Origin: Granulicella sp. | GTDB taxonomy: Bacteria > Acidobacteriota > Terriglobia > Terriglobales > Acidobacteriaceae | Direction of reading: 5' to 3' | Assembly (NCBI GenBank): GCA_027452215.1 | Contig: DAIDGQ010000039.1 | Coordinates: 82,623 to 146,622, forward strand | DNA length: 64,000 bases | Shown: in pieces, positions 32,765 to 41,907 of the stretch | Layout: every line of letters starts with the position of its first letter | Numbering within the stretch: the stretch's first letter is position 1 | The notes under the pieces: generated by a model | The model's database searches: none | Told to the model about the DNA's origin: nothing | What the model saw: only the letters and a program-made list of their open reading frames with translations | Made by a program: the position numbers and the translations under genes

Positions 32765-33423
32765 CCTCTCCGTCCGTCGGAGGACTTGGTCGACGCGTCC
32801 TCGGCATACCCAGGTAGCACACCCAGCACTGAACTCCCGCCCTTCACCCGATCCCCCGGCTTTACCCGCAACTCCACATCCGCCGGCATCAGGACATCCA
32901 CGCGCGACCCAAACTTGATCATCCCCATCCGCTGTCCCCGTTCCACAATATCTCCCGTATGCACATCGCACACGATGCGTCGCGCCAGCAGTCCTGCGAT
33001 CTGCTTGAAGCTCACGCTATGCGTCCCGTCATCGATCACAATCAGCGTCTGCTCATTCAGCACCGCCGACTCGGCATTCATCGCATTCAAAAACTGCCCC
33101 TCGCGATATTCCATCAGCGTAACCTTCCCGCTCATCGGAATGCGATTCACGTGGACATCAAACACGCTCAGGAAGATGCTCACCCGGAACCGGCTTCCCG
33201 CCGTAGTCTCAATCCACTCCGCCTCTTCCACCTTGCCATCGCCAGGAGAGACAATGATCCCCTGGCCGGTCGGAATCTCGCGCTGAGGGTCCCGGAAAAA
33301 CCAGAGAAAAAAGGCAGCCAGCAATACCGGAATCGCCGTCAGGCTCACCCATTGCGTGCCCAGCCACACCAGCACTGCCACCACCATCAACGAAATTCCG
33401 TAGTAAAGACCATCCCGAACCAT
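32761..33423 (-). CDS. psd: phosphatidylserine decarboxylase proenzyme
   Basis: Converts phosphatidylserine to phosphatidylethanolamine using a pyruvoyl group made by self-cleavage. It is a short form of 220 residues with two membrane spans (WLGTQWVSLTAIPVLLAAFF) and a mature catalytic domain. The C-terminal VKGGSSVLGVLPG gives the Gly-Ser cleavage site (the second Ser becomes the pyruvoyl). The invariant VSIFLSVFDVHVNRIPMSG has the substrate-binding His. The stop overlaps the start of pssA, which follows in the same transcript. Confidence 0.93.
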   Translation of the reverse strand: MVRDGLYYGISLMVVAVLVWLGTQWVSLTAIPVLLAAFFLWFFRDPQREIPTGQGIIVSPGDGKVEEAEWIETTAGSRFRVSIFLSVFDVHVNRIPMSGKVTLMEYREGQFLNAMNAESAVLNEQTLIVIDDGTHSVSFKQIAGLLARRIVCDVHTGDIVERGQRMGMIKFGSRVDVLMPADVELRVKPGDRVKGGSSVLGVLPGYAEDASTKSSDGRRG

Positions 33424-33509
33424 AGGCCACGATTATACCTTCGCAGCCCTCTCGCCCCTGCCAACCATTTCAGCCCGTGTACCTCCGCAGCCGAATCCCA
33501 ACGCCTCCC

Positions 33510-33995
33510 TCACCGCAACGCGTTGCCCCGCAGCATCGCCGTCATCAGCACCGCATCCTCCACCGGCTCACGATAATACCCCCGCCGTCTTCCCATCTCG
33601 CAAAACCCCAGCTCCGCATACAGCGCCTGCGCCCCTTCACTCGACGCGCGCACCTCGAGCTCCATCCTCTCCGCCTCGCACTCTCGTGCCCACTCCATCG
33701 CAGCCCTGCAAACCGCTCTCCCCACGCCCTGCCGCCGAGCACCTTCCGCCACCGCAACGCTCTCCAACTCCGCCACCTCGAACGAGCAGCTCACCACCGC
33801 AAACCCCACAATCCCGCCATCACCCTCCACCAAAAAACATCTGCGCGCACTCCCGCTTCCCTCTCCATCCCCGAGCACGCCCAGCCACACACCTTCTCCC
33901 CACTGCGGAGCCTCCACACTCCCTCGCTCGATCGCAAGAATCGACTCCAGATCCCCTAACTCAGCACGCCGCACCCTCCACCCTGCCGCCCTCAT
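33510..33995 (-). CDS. rimI: ribosomal-protein alanine acetyltransferase RimI
   Basis: GNAT-fold N-acetyltransferase of 161 residues. The acetyl-CoA loop is VAEGARRQGVGRAVCRAA (R-x2-G-x-G/A pattern), and the C-terminal LYAELGFCEMGRRRGYYREP fits RimI, which acetylates the N-terminus of ribosomal protein S18. The start ATG shares one base with the tsaB stop (TGATG), so it is translated right after TsaB; the tsaB-rimI pair is conserved in many bacteria. Confidence 0.9.
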   Translation of the reverse strand: MRAAGWRVRRAELGDLESILAIERGSVEAPQWGEGVWLGVLGDGEGSGSARRCFLVEGDGGIVGFAVVSCSFEVAELESVAVAEGARRQGVGRAVCRAAMEWARECEAERMELEVRASSEGAQALYAELGFCEMGRRRGYYREPVEDAVLMTAMLRGNALR

Positions 33996-34654
33996 CAAAC
34001 CCCCGCGCCAGGAGCTCTGCCCGTCTCCCCCGGCTTGCGATAGATATCACTCTCTTCGCGAACATAGTTCGCATCCGTCAGCGACACGTCACTCCCACCC
34101 TCCCGCATCCTCCGCAACACAGCTCCCACCGCATCGCCCAAATGCAGCGAACGCAACACCGGCTTACACGCAGCAAGCCGCTCGATCAAACGTTCTTCTG
34201 CAACGATCAAAGCCCTCCCACCCGCCAGCCCTTCAACAGCATCCCCCGCGCAAAGCCACTCGCGAGCAGACCGCACCTCGCGGACATACAACTCGCCGCG
34301 CCCTGCATCCAGCGCCACCAGCCCTTCCTTCAGCGCGGCCGCGTCCGCCAGCACCTCCAGCCGGGACACCGCGGCCATCCGCAGCCCCGCCGCCTCGCAC
34401 AGCCCCTTCGCCGTCGCCAGTCCCGCGCGCATTCCTGTAAACGATCCCGGCCCGTTCACCACCCCGACCGCGTCCAACTCCGCCAGCCGCCAGCCCACCT
34501 GCTCCAGCAGCCTCCGTACCGCCGACACAATCTGCGCCGAAGCGCTCCCCCGCGCCACATCCTCCGACGCCACCACTTGCGCCCCCACACTCAGCACCAC
34601 ACCCGCCGTCTCCCCGCAAGTGTCGATTAACAGCAGCCGTTCCGTCGCACTCAT
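33995..34654 (-). CDS. tsaB: tRNA threonylcarbamoyladenosine biosynthesis protein TsaB
   Basis: Non-catalytic partner of TsaD in the t6A modification of ANN-decoding tRNAs. The 219-residue protein begins LLLIDTCGETAGVVL (first ASKHA strand) and has the family signature VNGPGSFTGMRAGLATAKGLCEA. It lacks the metal-binding His pair of TsaD, as TsaB should. The ATG at 34654 follows GGAG; an in-frame GTG 12 bases upstream is less likely. It is downstream of lon by about 55 bases and overlaps rimI. Confidence 0.92.
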   Translation of the reverse strand: MSATERLLLIDTCGETAGVVLSVGAQVVASEDVARGSASAQIVSAVRRLLEQVGWRLAELDAVGVVNGPGSFTGMRAGLATAKGLCEAAGLRMAAVSRLEVLADAAALKEGLVALDAGRGELYVREVRSAREWLCAGDAVEGLAGGRALIVAEERLIERLAACKPVLRSLHLGDAVGAVLRRMREGGSDVSLTDANYVREESDIYRKPGETGRAPGAGV

Positions 34655-34708
34655 CAGCGTCTCCACCCTCCGAGCATACCTCGCCCACAGCTCGAAGGGT
34701 GGGCCGCC

Positions 34709-37159
34709 TTACTCCGTCGCTGCCAGCACCTCTTCGCGAACCTCTTCGTCCTGGACCACTTCGTTCACTGTCTTCGGCAGAGCAATCTCCAGCACGTCTT
34801 CAATCCGAGAAGCGTAGTGGATCGTCACGCCTTCAATCTGCTCAGCCGACAAGTCCTCTTCGACATTCGCCTTCACATCGATCGGTAGAATCACATCGCG
34901 AACGCCCGCCCGTTTGGCCGCAAGAAACTTCTCCTTGATGCCGCCCACCGGAAGCACATTCCCGCTCAGCGTAATCTCTCCCGTCATCGCCAGCAGAGGA
35001 TGGATCGGACGATCAAGCAGCAGGCTCACCAACGCCGTCGCCATCGTCACGCCAGCACTCGGCCCGTCCTTCGGAATCGCTCCCGCGGGAACATGGATAT
35101 GCAGATCAATGTCCTTCAGCACATCGTCGTCCAGCCCCAGCGAAAGTGCATTCGACCGCACCCACGTCAGCGCCGCCTGCATCGACTCCTTCATCACGTC
35201 GCCGATCTGCCCGGTCATCGTGAATCCGCCCTTGCCCTTCATCTTGTTGGCCTCGATAAAGAGCACGTCGCCTCCCGCCGGAGTCCACGCCAGACCAACC
35301 GCCACACCTGGCCGCTTCGTCCGTTCGGCGATCTCCGTATCCACGCGAACCTTGATGCCGCCAAGGAACTCATGCACTACCTCGGGCGTCACCACCAGCT
35401 TCTCGGTGCGTCCCTCCGCAACCTGCCGAGCCGTCTTCCGGCACACCGTCCCGATCAACTGCTCCAGCCGGCGAACTCCGGCCTCACGCGTATAGTGCCG
35501 CGCAATCAGGCCCACGCTCTCCGTCGGAAACTCGATCAGCGGCTCCTGCCCTTCCTTCACGTCGATCCCGTTTTCCTTGATCTGCCGCGGAATCAAATAC
35601 CGCTCCGCGATATTCACCTTCTCCTCTTCCGTATACCCCGTTAGCTCGATAATCTCCATGCGATCGAGCAGTGGAGCCGGAATCGTATCCAGCTGGTTCG
35701 CCGTGCAGATAAACAGCACCTTGCTCAAGTCGAACGGCTGATCCAGGTAGTTGTCGCGGAACGTATTGTTCTGCTCCGGATCCAGCGTCTCGAGCAGCGC
35801 GCTCGCCGGATCGCCGCGGAAGTCTCTCCCCAGCTTGTCAATCTCATCCAGCATGAACACCGGATCATTCACCTCGACCCTCTTCAGGTGCTGAATAATC
35901 TGTCCCGGCAGAGCTCCGATATACGTCCGCCGATGCCCGCGAATCTCCGCCTCATCGTGCATGCCGCCCAGAGAAATCCTTGAGAACTTCCTCCCCAGCG
36001 CCCGCGCAATCGACCGTCCCAGCGACGTCTTACCCACTCCCGGAGGCCCCACGAAGCAAAGGATCGGCCCCTTCATATCCGGCTTCAACCGCCGCACACT
36101 CAGGTAGTCCAGAATCCGGTCCTTCACCTTCTTCAGGCCATAGTGGTCCTCATCCAGAAACTCCTTGGCCTTCTTGATATCCACTCCCTCAGACGAGCTC
36201 TTCGACCAGGGCAGCACTGCCAGCCACTCCACATAGTTCCGCGTCAGCGAGTAATCCGCCGCCGCCGGATTCATCCTCGCCAGCCGCGCCAGCTCCTTCA
36301 GCGCGTCCTTCTTGGTCTCTTCCGGCATGCCCGCGGCTTCAATCTTTTCCTTCAGATCCGCAACGTCCTTCTGCGTCTCATCCAGGTCGCCCAGCTCCTT
36401 CTGGATCGCCTTCATCTGCTCGCGGAGATAGAAATCCCGCTGCGACTGCTGCACTGAATCCTGCACCTCGCTCTGGATCTTGTTGCGCAGCTGCTGCACT
36501 CCCAGCTCCTTCGCCAGGTGACCGTTCAGCATCTCCAGCCGAGCCTTCACATCCGCCGTCTCCAGCAGCTCCTGCTTCTCCGCCGTCGTCAAAAACGGAA
36601 GGCTCGCCGCAATAAAATCCGCCAGCCTTGATGGCTCATCGATATTCAACGCAATCGTTTGCAAATCATCCGACAGCGTCGACGACGACGTCACAATCTC
36701 CTGAAACTGCGCCAGCACATTCCTCTGCAGCGCCTCAGCCTCCGGCGTCCGCTCCGGAGCCTTGTCCTCCAGCGAGCTATACTCCGCCGTCAGAAACGGC
36801 TGCGTCTGGCTGAACTCCCCCAGCTTCACCCGCTCCATCCCCTCCGTAAATACAAAGAGGCTCTGGTTCGGCATCTTCACCACTTTATGAACCGTCGCGC
36901 GCGTCCCAATCGCGTGCAGATCTCCTCCCTCCGGGGCATCCTGCCGCGCATCCCGCTGCGCCACCACCAGGATCGTCTTCTCCTCCCCCAGCGACTGGAT
37001 CAGTTGGATCGAGCTCTCCCGGCCCACCGTCAGCGGCAGCACTGCATGTGGGAAAAGCACCGTATCCCGCACTGGAAGAACAGGATACGATTTCGCCCTG
37101 CCCTCGGTCCCGCCCGTCCTGCCGCTCGACCTGATCACGCTTACAAATTCAGTAGCCAT
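34709..37159 (-). CDS. lon: Lon ATP-dependent protease
   Basis: Cytoplasmic AAA+ protease of 816 residues, the usual length. The LAN substrate domain (VLPVRDTVLFPHAVLPL) is followed by coiled coil, then the ATPase with Walker A GPPGVGKTSLG and Walker B VFMLDEIDK. The C-terminal peptidase has the catalytic Ser in PKDGPSAGVT and Lys in KEKFLAAKRAG. It degrades misfolded and regulatory proteins. ATG at 37159 follows AGAAGGA; the upstream in-frame extension is not conserved. It probably begins a transcript running into tsaB and rimI. Confidence 0.96.
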   Translation of the reverse strand: MATEFVSVIRSSGRTGGTEGRAKSYPVLPVRDTVLFPHAVLPLTVGRESSIQLIQSLGEEKTILVVAQRDARQDAPEGGDLHAIGTRATVHKVVKMPNQSLFVFTEGMERVKLGEFSQTQPFLTAEYSSLEDKAPERTPEAEALQRNVLAQFQEIVTSSSTLSDDLQTIALNIDEPSRLADFIAASLPFLTTAEKQELLETADVKARLEMLNGHLAKELGVQQLRNKIQSEVQDSVQQSQRDFYLREQMKAIQKELGDLDETQKDVADLKEKIEAAGMPEETKKDALKELARLARMNPAAADYSLTRNYVEWLAVLPWSKSSSEGVDIKKAKEFLDEDHYGLKKVKDRILDYLSVRRLKPDMKGPILCFVGPPGVGKTSLGRSIARALGRKFSRISLGGMHDEAEIRGHRRTYIGALPGQIIQHLKRVEVNDPVFMLDEIDKLGRDFRGDPASALLETLDPEQNNTFRDNYLDQPFDLSKVLFICTANQLDTIPAPLLDRMEIIELTGYTEEEKVNIAERYLIPRQIKENGIDVKEGQEPLIEFPTESVGLIARHYTREAGVRRLEQLIGTVCRKTARQVAEGRTEKLVVTPEVVHEFLGGIKVRVDTEIAERTKRPGVAVGLAWTPAGGDVLFIEANKMKGKGGFTMTGQIGDVMKESMQAALTWVRSNALSLGLDDDVLKDIDLHIHVPAGAIPKDGPSAGVTMATALVSLLLDRPIHPLLAMTGEITLSGNVLPVGGIKEKFLAAKRAGVRDVILPIDVKANVEEDLSAEQIEGVTIHYASRIEDVLEIALPKTVNEVVQDEEVREEVLAATE

Positions 37160-37465
37160 AATTGAGTGTCCTTCTATCAACTTTCTTGAATAGGATGCAC
37201 TAGGATATGCGTTCGATGCAACCCTTTTTGCTCTCCCCTCATCTCCGGGCCCGAACGTCGTTAGCGTCCCTCTCCTCATCGGCGAAGCCGCCGCTTCCAT
37301 CAGTCCTCGCCCCCGTCCCACCCGGCCCGACGAACTGCGAATCCCCCGACACCCTCAAACTTCAATCAATAAGATGCCAGCCCGTCCACTCTCAGAAGCC
37401 CAAATTCCCGGATATTTACGACTCCATTGCAACCCGACCCGCAAGCCGTTACGCTAGTACCTGCT
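37160..37465. other. divergent intergenic region with tRNA promoter
   Basis: These 306 bases lie between lon (minus) and tRNA-Leu (plus). No gene is supported. The tRNA promoter is at its right end, and the lon promoter should be on the left side but was not pinned down. Confidence 0.5.
37427..37455 (+). promoter_or_regulatory. promoter of tRNA-Leu(UAG)
   Basis: TTGCAA, a 17-base spacer and TACGCT. The tRNA starts 11 bases after the -10 box, allowing a start point near 37462. The -35 box is close to TTGACA; the -10 box matches TAnnnT only. Confidence 0.55.
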
Positions 37466-37549
37466 GCGGGAGTGGTGAAATGGCAGACACGCAGGTCTTA
37501 GAAGCCTGTGCCGTAAGGCGTAGGGGTTCAAGTCCCCTCTCCCGCACCA
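37466..37549 (+). tRNA. tRNA-Leu(UAG)
   Basis: Class II tRNA of 84 bases with encoded CCA. Acceptor GCGGGAG pairs with CTCCCGC, discriminator A. The anticodon stem CAGGT/GCCTG frames CTTAGAA, so the anticodon is UAG (reads CUA and, with wobble, other CUN). The variable arm is TGCCGTAAGGCG, and the T arm is AGGGGTTCAAGTCCCCT. Two further copies of its 3' part follow at 57-base intervals. Confidence 0.97.
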
Positions 37550-37660
37550 AAAGGTCATAGCAACGCGCAAGCAACGGTGGGGGTTCAAGTCCCCCCTCCC
37601 GCACCAAAAGGTCATAGTTACGCGCAAACAACATTAGGGGTTCAACCCCCACATCCCTCC
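37522..37660 (+). repeat. 57-bp tandem repeat of the tRNA-Leu 3' end
   Basis: The T arm, acceptor end and CCA of the tRNA, plus about 25 following bases (AAAAGGTCATAG and onward), recur once almost unchanged at 37579 and once as a shorter, decayed copy at 37637. The T-loop TTC is at 37527, 37584 and 37641, so the period is exactly 57. The second copy keeps GGGGGTTCAAGTCCCCC, TCCCGC and CCA; the third keeps only AGGGGTTCAACCCCC. The repeats lack the 5' half and cannot fold as tRNAs. Confidence 0.85.
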
Positions 37661-37675
37661 ACTCTCCAGGACCCC

Positions 37676-38002
37676 ATGAGCCAGACCATCACCCAGCCCG
37701 ACAACACCCGCATCACCATCGATAAATCCGCCGACTACCGCGACACCTACGCCAACAGCGTCCAGGTCCGCCTCTCCATCTGGGACTTCTTCCTGGTCTT
37801 CGGCACCATCGACCAGCAGGCCCCCGACCAGGTCCGCGTCGAAAACTTCCAGGGCATCTACCTCAGCCCCCAGCAGGCCAAGGCCCTCTCCAACGTCCTC
37901 AGCCACAACGTCGCCCAGTACGAGCAGACCTTCGGCACCATCTCCCTGGAAGGCCCCGGAGTCCAGCACTTCGACGTACCCGGCAACGGCCCCGTCCACT
38001 AA
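37676..38002 (+). CDS. DUF3467-family protein
   Basis: Small cytoplasmic protein of 108 residues. The core Y-x-N-S-V-Q-V-R-L-S-I-W-D-F-x-L-V-F-G and the later IYLSPQQAKALSNVLSHNVAQYE match DUF3467, a widespread single-domain family of unknown function. The ATG follows AGGA at seven bases. It lies just after the tRNA repeats and five bases before the membrane glycosyltransferase gene, so the two may be co-transcribed. Confidence 0.85.
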   Translation: MSQTITQPDNTRITIDKSADYRDTYANSVQVRLSIWDFFLVFGTIDQQAPDQVRVENFQGIYLSPQQAKALSNVLSHNVAQYEQTFGTISLEGPGVQHFDVPGNGPVH

Positions 38003-38007
38003 CTCTC

Positions 38008-39654
38008 GTGGAGCCTCCCACCCATCGTCTGCGAGCAGCCGCTAACTCCCTGGCGGCCGCCCCCTCCGCGCTCCTCTTCGCCCTCTTCTTCGCAGCCGTC
38101 GCTCTCACCCACCTCACCCTACTTCGCCTTCCCTACTTCTGGGACGAAGGAGGCTACTACATTCCCGCCGCGCTCGACTTCTACCACACCGGCCAGATCA
38201 TCCCCCACTTCACCAACGCCCACCCTCCCCTTCCCAACATCCTCCTCGGCACCCTCTGGCATCTCGTCGGCTACCACATCCTCGCGACCCGCCTGCTCAT
38301 CTCCGCCTTCGCCGCCGCCGCACTGCTGGCCATCTTCCGCCTCACCCAGCGTCTACTCGACGCCCCCGCCGCCGTCGCCGTAACCCTCCTCACCGCCACC
38401 TACCCCATCTGGTTCGCGCAAAGCACCCTGGCGCATGCCGACATCGTAGCCGCAGCCTTCACCCTCTGGGCCTTCGCTCTCTACCTCCCCGCGCGAGGCG
38501 CCCCAACTCTCCGCCAGCAGCTCTCTATCGCCGCGCTCTTCTCTCTCGCCGCGCTCTCTAAAGAAACCGCCATCGTCCAGCCCGCAGCCCTCGCCGCGCT
38601 CGAGCTCTTCCTCCTCCTCCGCAATCTCCGAAGCCCTGACCTCCATAGCCCAGACCTCCGCCGCCAGCATATCGCCTGGATCGCGACCCTCGCCTTCCCC
38701 CTCCTGCCGCTCGTCGCCTGGTTCGCCTACCACCATCACGTCACCGGCTTCACCTTCGGCAACCCCGAATACCTCCGTTACAACGCCACCGCCAACCTCA
38801 CCGCCGCACACATCCTCCAGGCCCTCCGCTTCCGCTTCCTCCACCTCTTTTGGCAGCGCAATATCTGGCTCCCTCTCCTCTTCGCCGCCGCCAGCCTCTT
38901 CCTCCCCCGCCGAGCCGACGCCCCCAATACCCTCACCTCCGCCACCCTCCGCGTCATCGCCGTCCTCATCGCAGCCAACTGGCTCGCCTTCTCCATCCTC
39001 GGAGGAGCTCTCCTCACCCGCTATCTCCTTCCCATCTATCCCCTCATCCTCCTGGTCTGCGTCAACATCTGGAGAACCCGCACCCACTGGGCTCCCGCCT
39101 TCACCGCCCTCACCGCCGCGGCCTTCCTCAGCGCCCTCTGGCTCAACCCTCCCACCTCCTTCGCGCCGGAGGACAACCTCACCTACCGCGACATGATCGT
39201 CGTCGATCAGGAGGCCATCGACTTCGTCGCCCAGCACTATCCCAACGCCACCATCCTCACCGCCTGGCCCGTCGCCGCCGACGTCTTCCGCCCCGAGCTA
39301 GGCTACGTCCAGCGTCCCCTCAAGGCCATCTCCATCGAAGACTTCACAGTCCCCCAGATTCAAAAAGCCGCCAAGGAATCCAACCGCTACGACACAGCCA
39401 TCGTCTTCACCACGCACTTCGTCACACCCTCTTTCCGCCGCTATCTGATGGCCCACCCCAACTCCAGCCGGGGCCGCGAGTTCGCCGCCACCCGCGACCT
39501 CACACCCACCGAAATCGCCGCCCTCCTCGGAGGCCAGATCGTCTGGCAGGACGACCTCCACGGCGAATGGGCCGCCGTCCTCCGCTTCAACCGCTCCTAC
39601 GATGCCAGCCTAGAGCCCCCCTCCAACCAGCACCTTCCAATCCATAGCTATTAG
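38008..39654 (+). CDS. GT39-type membrane glycosyltransferase
   Basis: Inner-membrane GT-C protein of 548 residues with about eleven hydrophobic spans. The first outer loop has LPYFWDEGGYYIPAAL, where the Asp-Glu pair is the catalytic/metal site of dolichyl-phosphate-mannose-type transferases, and then FTNAHPPLPNILLG. It should move a sugar from a polyprenyl phosphate donor onto an acceptor outside the cytoplasm, such as lipid A, glycan or protein. It starts with GTG five bases after the DUF3467 gene. Donor and acceptor are unknown. Confidence 0.88.
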   Translation: MEPPTHRLRAAANSLAAAPSALLFALFFAAVALTHLTLLRLPYFWDEGGYYIPAALDFYHTGQIIPHFTNAHPPLPNILLGTLWHLVGYHILATRLLISAFAAAALLAIFRLTQRLLDAPAAVAVTLLTATYPIWFAQSTLAHADIVAAAFTLWAFALYLPARGAPTLRQQLSIAALFSLAALSKETAIVQPAALAALELFLLLRNLRSPDLHSPDLRRQHIAWIATLAFPLLPLVAWFAYHHHVTGFTFGNPEYLRYNATANLTAAHILQALRFRFLHLFWQRNIWLPLLFAAASLFLPRRADAPNTLTSATLRVIAVLIAANWLAFSILGGALLTRYLLPIYPLILLVCVNIWRTRTHWAPAFTALTAAAFLSALWLNPPTSFAPEDNLTYRDMIVVDQEAIDFVAQHYPNATILTAWPVAADVFRPELGYVQRPLKAISIEDFTVPQIQKAAKESNRYDTAIVFTTHFVTPSFRRYLMAHPNSSRGREFAATRDLTPTEIAALLGGQIVWQDDLHGEWAAVLRFNRSYDASLEPPSNQHLPIHSY

Positions 39655-39656
39655 CT

Positions 39657-39677
39657 AGAAGCCAGAAGCCAGAAGCT
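39657..39677. repeat. three tandem 7-bp units
   Basis: AGAAGCC, AGAAGCC, AGAAGCT in a row between convergent genes, continuing loosely as TAAAAGCT. It is simple-sequence in nature. Confidence 0.6.
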
Positions 39678-39688
39678 AAAAGCTGCTC

Positions 39689-41845
39689 CTACCTCCCACC
39701 CGTCTCATTCCAAAGAAACCCCAACTCATCGGCCATATCGTTGACCAGCTGGTCCACGCTAACGCCCGCGCTATGCCCTGCCTTCACGTCATAGTGCAGC
39801 AGCACCGGCCGCCGCTCGTCCTCCGGCTCAGCCATCACGGTAGCCTGCATCAGCGCCGCCATCTTCCGAGCATGTAGCGGAGCCACCCGCGTATCGCTAT
39901 CCCCGGTAAAGAACATGATCGCCGGATACCTCACCCCGGCCCGCACATTCTGATACGGCGAATACTTCAGAATGTAGTCCGCCTGCTCCGGCTTCTCCGC
40001 CGACCCATACTCCGTAGTCCACCACCGCCCCACCAGAAACTTTTGATACCGGCTCATATCCAGCAGCGGATACCCGCACAAAATCGCTCCAAACAAATCC
40101 GGTCGTTGCGTCATCGACGCCCCCATCAGCAGCCCGCCATTCGACCTCCCCGTAATCGCAAACCGCTTCGTCGTCGTGTACTTGTTTGCGATCAAATACT
40201 CCGCCGCCGCAAACCAGTCATCAAACACATTCTGCTTATGCTCAAACATCCCAGCCTTGTGCCACGTCTCACCGTACTCCCCGCCACCACGCATGTTCGG
40301 CAGAGCAAAAAATCCTCCTTGCTCCATCCACCACGCATACTTCGCACTGAAGCTAGGCGTTTCCGAGATCAAAAAGCCACCATACCCCGTCATCAGCAAC
40401 GGAGCCGTCCCATCCATCTTCAAGCCCTTGCGTCCCGCGATAAACATCGGCACGCGCGTCCCATCCTTCGACGTATAAAAGACCTGCTTCACCTCATACT
40501 TGTCCGCATCGAACGGCACCTTCGACCGGTCCCACACCGTCGCCTTCCCCGCCGCAATGTCATACCGGTAAATTGTCGGAGGCACCGTGAACGACGAGAA
40601 CGTATAGAACCCCACCTTCGAATCCGCACGCCCCCGCACCACGCTCCCCGTCCCAATCGTAGGATAAGCAATCGCCCCAACCTCCTTCGCCGGCCCCGAC
40701 TCCGGAAGCGAATAAATCGTAGTCTCCGACTTCACATCCACCAGCCGCCCCACAAACATCTTCCCGCCCGCAATCGACACCGCATCGATCGGGCTCTTCC
40801 CCTCCGCCACCACCACCGGCCAGCTCTTCGTCGTCGGATCGCCAAAGCTCGCCCGCAACACCTTCCCATTCGGAGCCCCCAGGTCCGTGCTCACAAACAT
40901 CCGGTCGCCGTCCATGTGCAACTGGAACCGCGACTCAACTCCAAACACCAGTGGCTCCAGCCCAGCCCCCGGCTTGCGCAGATCCTGCAGCAAAATATCC
41001 TCGCGCGTCGACGGCACACCATGCCCAATCGTCACCACCAGCCAGTGCCCGTTCTCGCTCGCCCGGCAGCCCACCAAATCCAGCGGCCCCAGCGTCTCGC
41101 CCCTGTAGCTCCCTCCAAACACCTGCACATCCTTATCCGCCGTCGTCCCCATCGCGTGCGCAAACACCGCAGCCCCGCCATTCGCCAGGATCTTCGCGTA
41201 GTACAGCGTCTTCCCACTCAGTCCAAACCCGCTATACCGAGCCAGCGGCAGCTCATCGCTCAGGTCCTTCCTCGCCTCCACATCCAGCACGCGGACGGTC
41301 TCTTCATCGGCTCCACCATGCCGCACGCCATACACCAGCACCTTCCCGTCCGACGAAATATCCGCGATGCTCACCGACGCATTTCCATCCGCGCTCAGCG
41401 TCCCCGCATCGACCAGCTTGATCTCCGCTCCCTCCAGCCCCACGCGGTAATAGATCGAAGCCTGGTTCTCCGCCGCCAGCCGCTTCGTATAGAAGAACCT
41501 CCCGTGCTCCTCCATCGGCACACTCACCTGGTCCACCCGCGACAACTCCGTCAGCCGCGCCACCAGCCTCTCCCGCAGCGGCTTGATCTGCGCAAAATAG
41601 CTGTCCGTATACTCCGTCTCCGCAGCAATAAAAGCCCGAGTATCCGCAGCCTTCTGGTCCTCCAGCCAACGATAGTTATCCGTTATCTCATACCCGCCCA
41701 CGACCTCCGTCACCGCCTTCACCGCCACCACCGGAGGAGCTCCCAGCACCACGCCATTGTCTCCATGAATTGCCACCGTCTGTGCTCCCACCTGCATCAC
41801 GCAACCACCCAACACCACACTCATCAGCGCAGAACCGAATCGCAT
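39689..41845 (-). CDS. prolyl oligopeptidase family protein (S9A)
   Basis: Exported serine peptidase of 718 residues, cutting short peptides after proline. N-terminal signal with a possible lipobox (VVLGGC). The beta-propeller begins with VGGYEITDNYRWLED, the S9A start. The catalytic hydrolase domain has the nucleophile in GRSNGGLLMG, Asp in TGDSDTRVAPLHARKMA and His in KAGHSAGVS. ATG at 41845 follows AGGAGA; upstream in-frame codons are rejected. Expected in the periplasm or at the outer membrane, used for peptide nutrition. Confidence 0.92.
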   Translation of the reverse strand: MRFGSALMSVVLGGCVMQVGAQTVAIHGDNGVVLGAPPVVAVKAVTEVVGGYEITDNYRWLEDQKAADTRAFIAAETEYTDSYFAQIKPLRERLVARLTELSRVDQVSVPMEEHGRFFYTKRLAAENQASIYYRVGLEGAEIKLVDAGTLSADGNASVSIADISSDGKVLVYGVRHGGADEETVRVLDVEARKDLSDELPLARYSGFGLSGKTLYYAKILANGGAAVFAHAMGTTADKDVQVFGGSYRGETLGPLDLVGCRASENGHWLVVTIGHGVPSTREDILLQDLRKPGAGLEPLVFGVESRFQLHMDGDRMFVSTDLGAPNGKVLRASFGDPTTKSWPVVVAEGKSPIDAVSIAGGKMFVGRLVDVKSETTIYSLPESGPAKEVGAIAYPTIGTGSVVRGRADSKVGFYTFSSFTVPPTIYRYDIAAGKATVWDRSKVPFDADKYEVKQVFYTSKDGTRVPMFIAGRKGLKMDGTAPLLMTGYGGFLISETPSFSAKYAWWMEQGGFFALPNMRGGGEYGETWHKAGMFEHKQNVFDDWFAAAEYLIANKYTTTKRFAITGRSNGGLLMGASMTQRPDLFGAILCGYPLLDMSRYQKFLVGRWWTTEYGSAEKPEQADYILKYSPYQNVRAGVRYPAIMFFTGDSDTRVAPLHARKMAALMQATVMAEPEDERRPVLLHYDVKAGHSAGVSVDQLVNDMADELGFLWNETGGR

Positions 41846-41907
41846 CGCACGTCTCCTGAAAAAATTCCGATGCACCCACTCTATCGCACAACCACCACCC
41901 GCCCGCG

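Noticed and set aside
37579..37660. Second and third tRNA-Leu genes after 37549
   Set aside because: The repeats hold only the T arm and acceptor end; the 5' half, D arm and anticodon arm are absent.
39657..39677. Short repeat as a CRISPR or attachment site
   Set aside because: Units are only 7 bp without spacers; a simple-sequence tract explains it.
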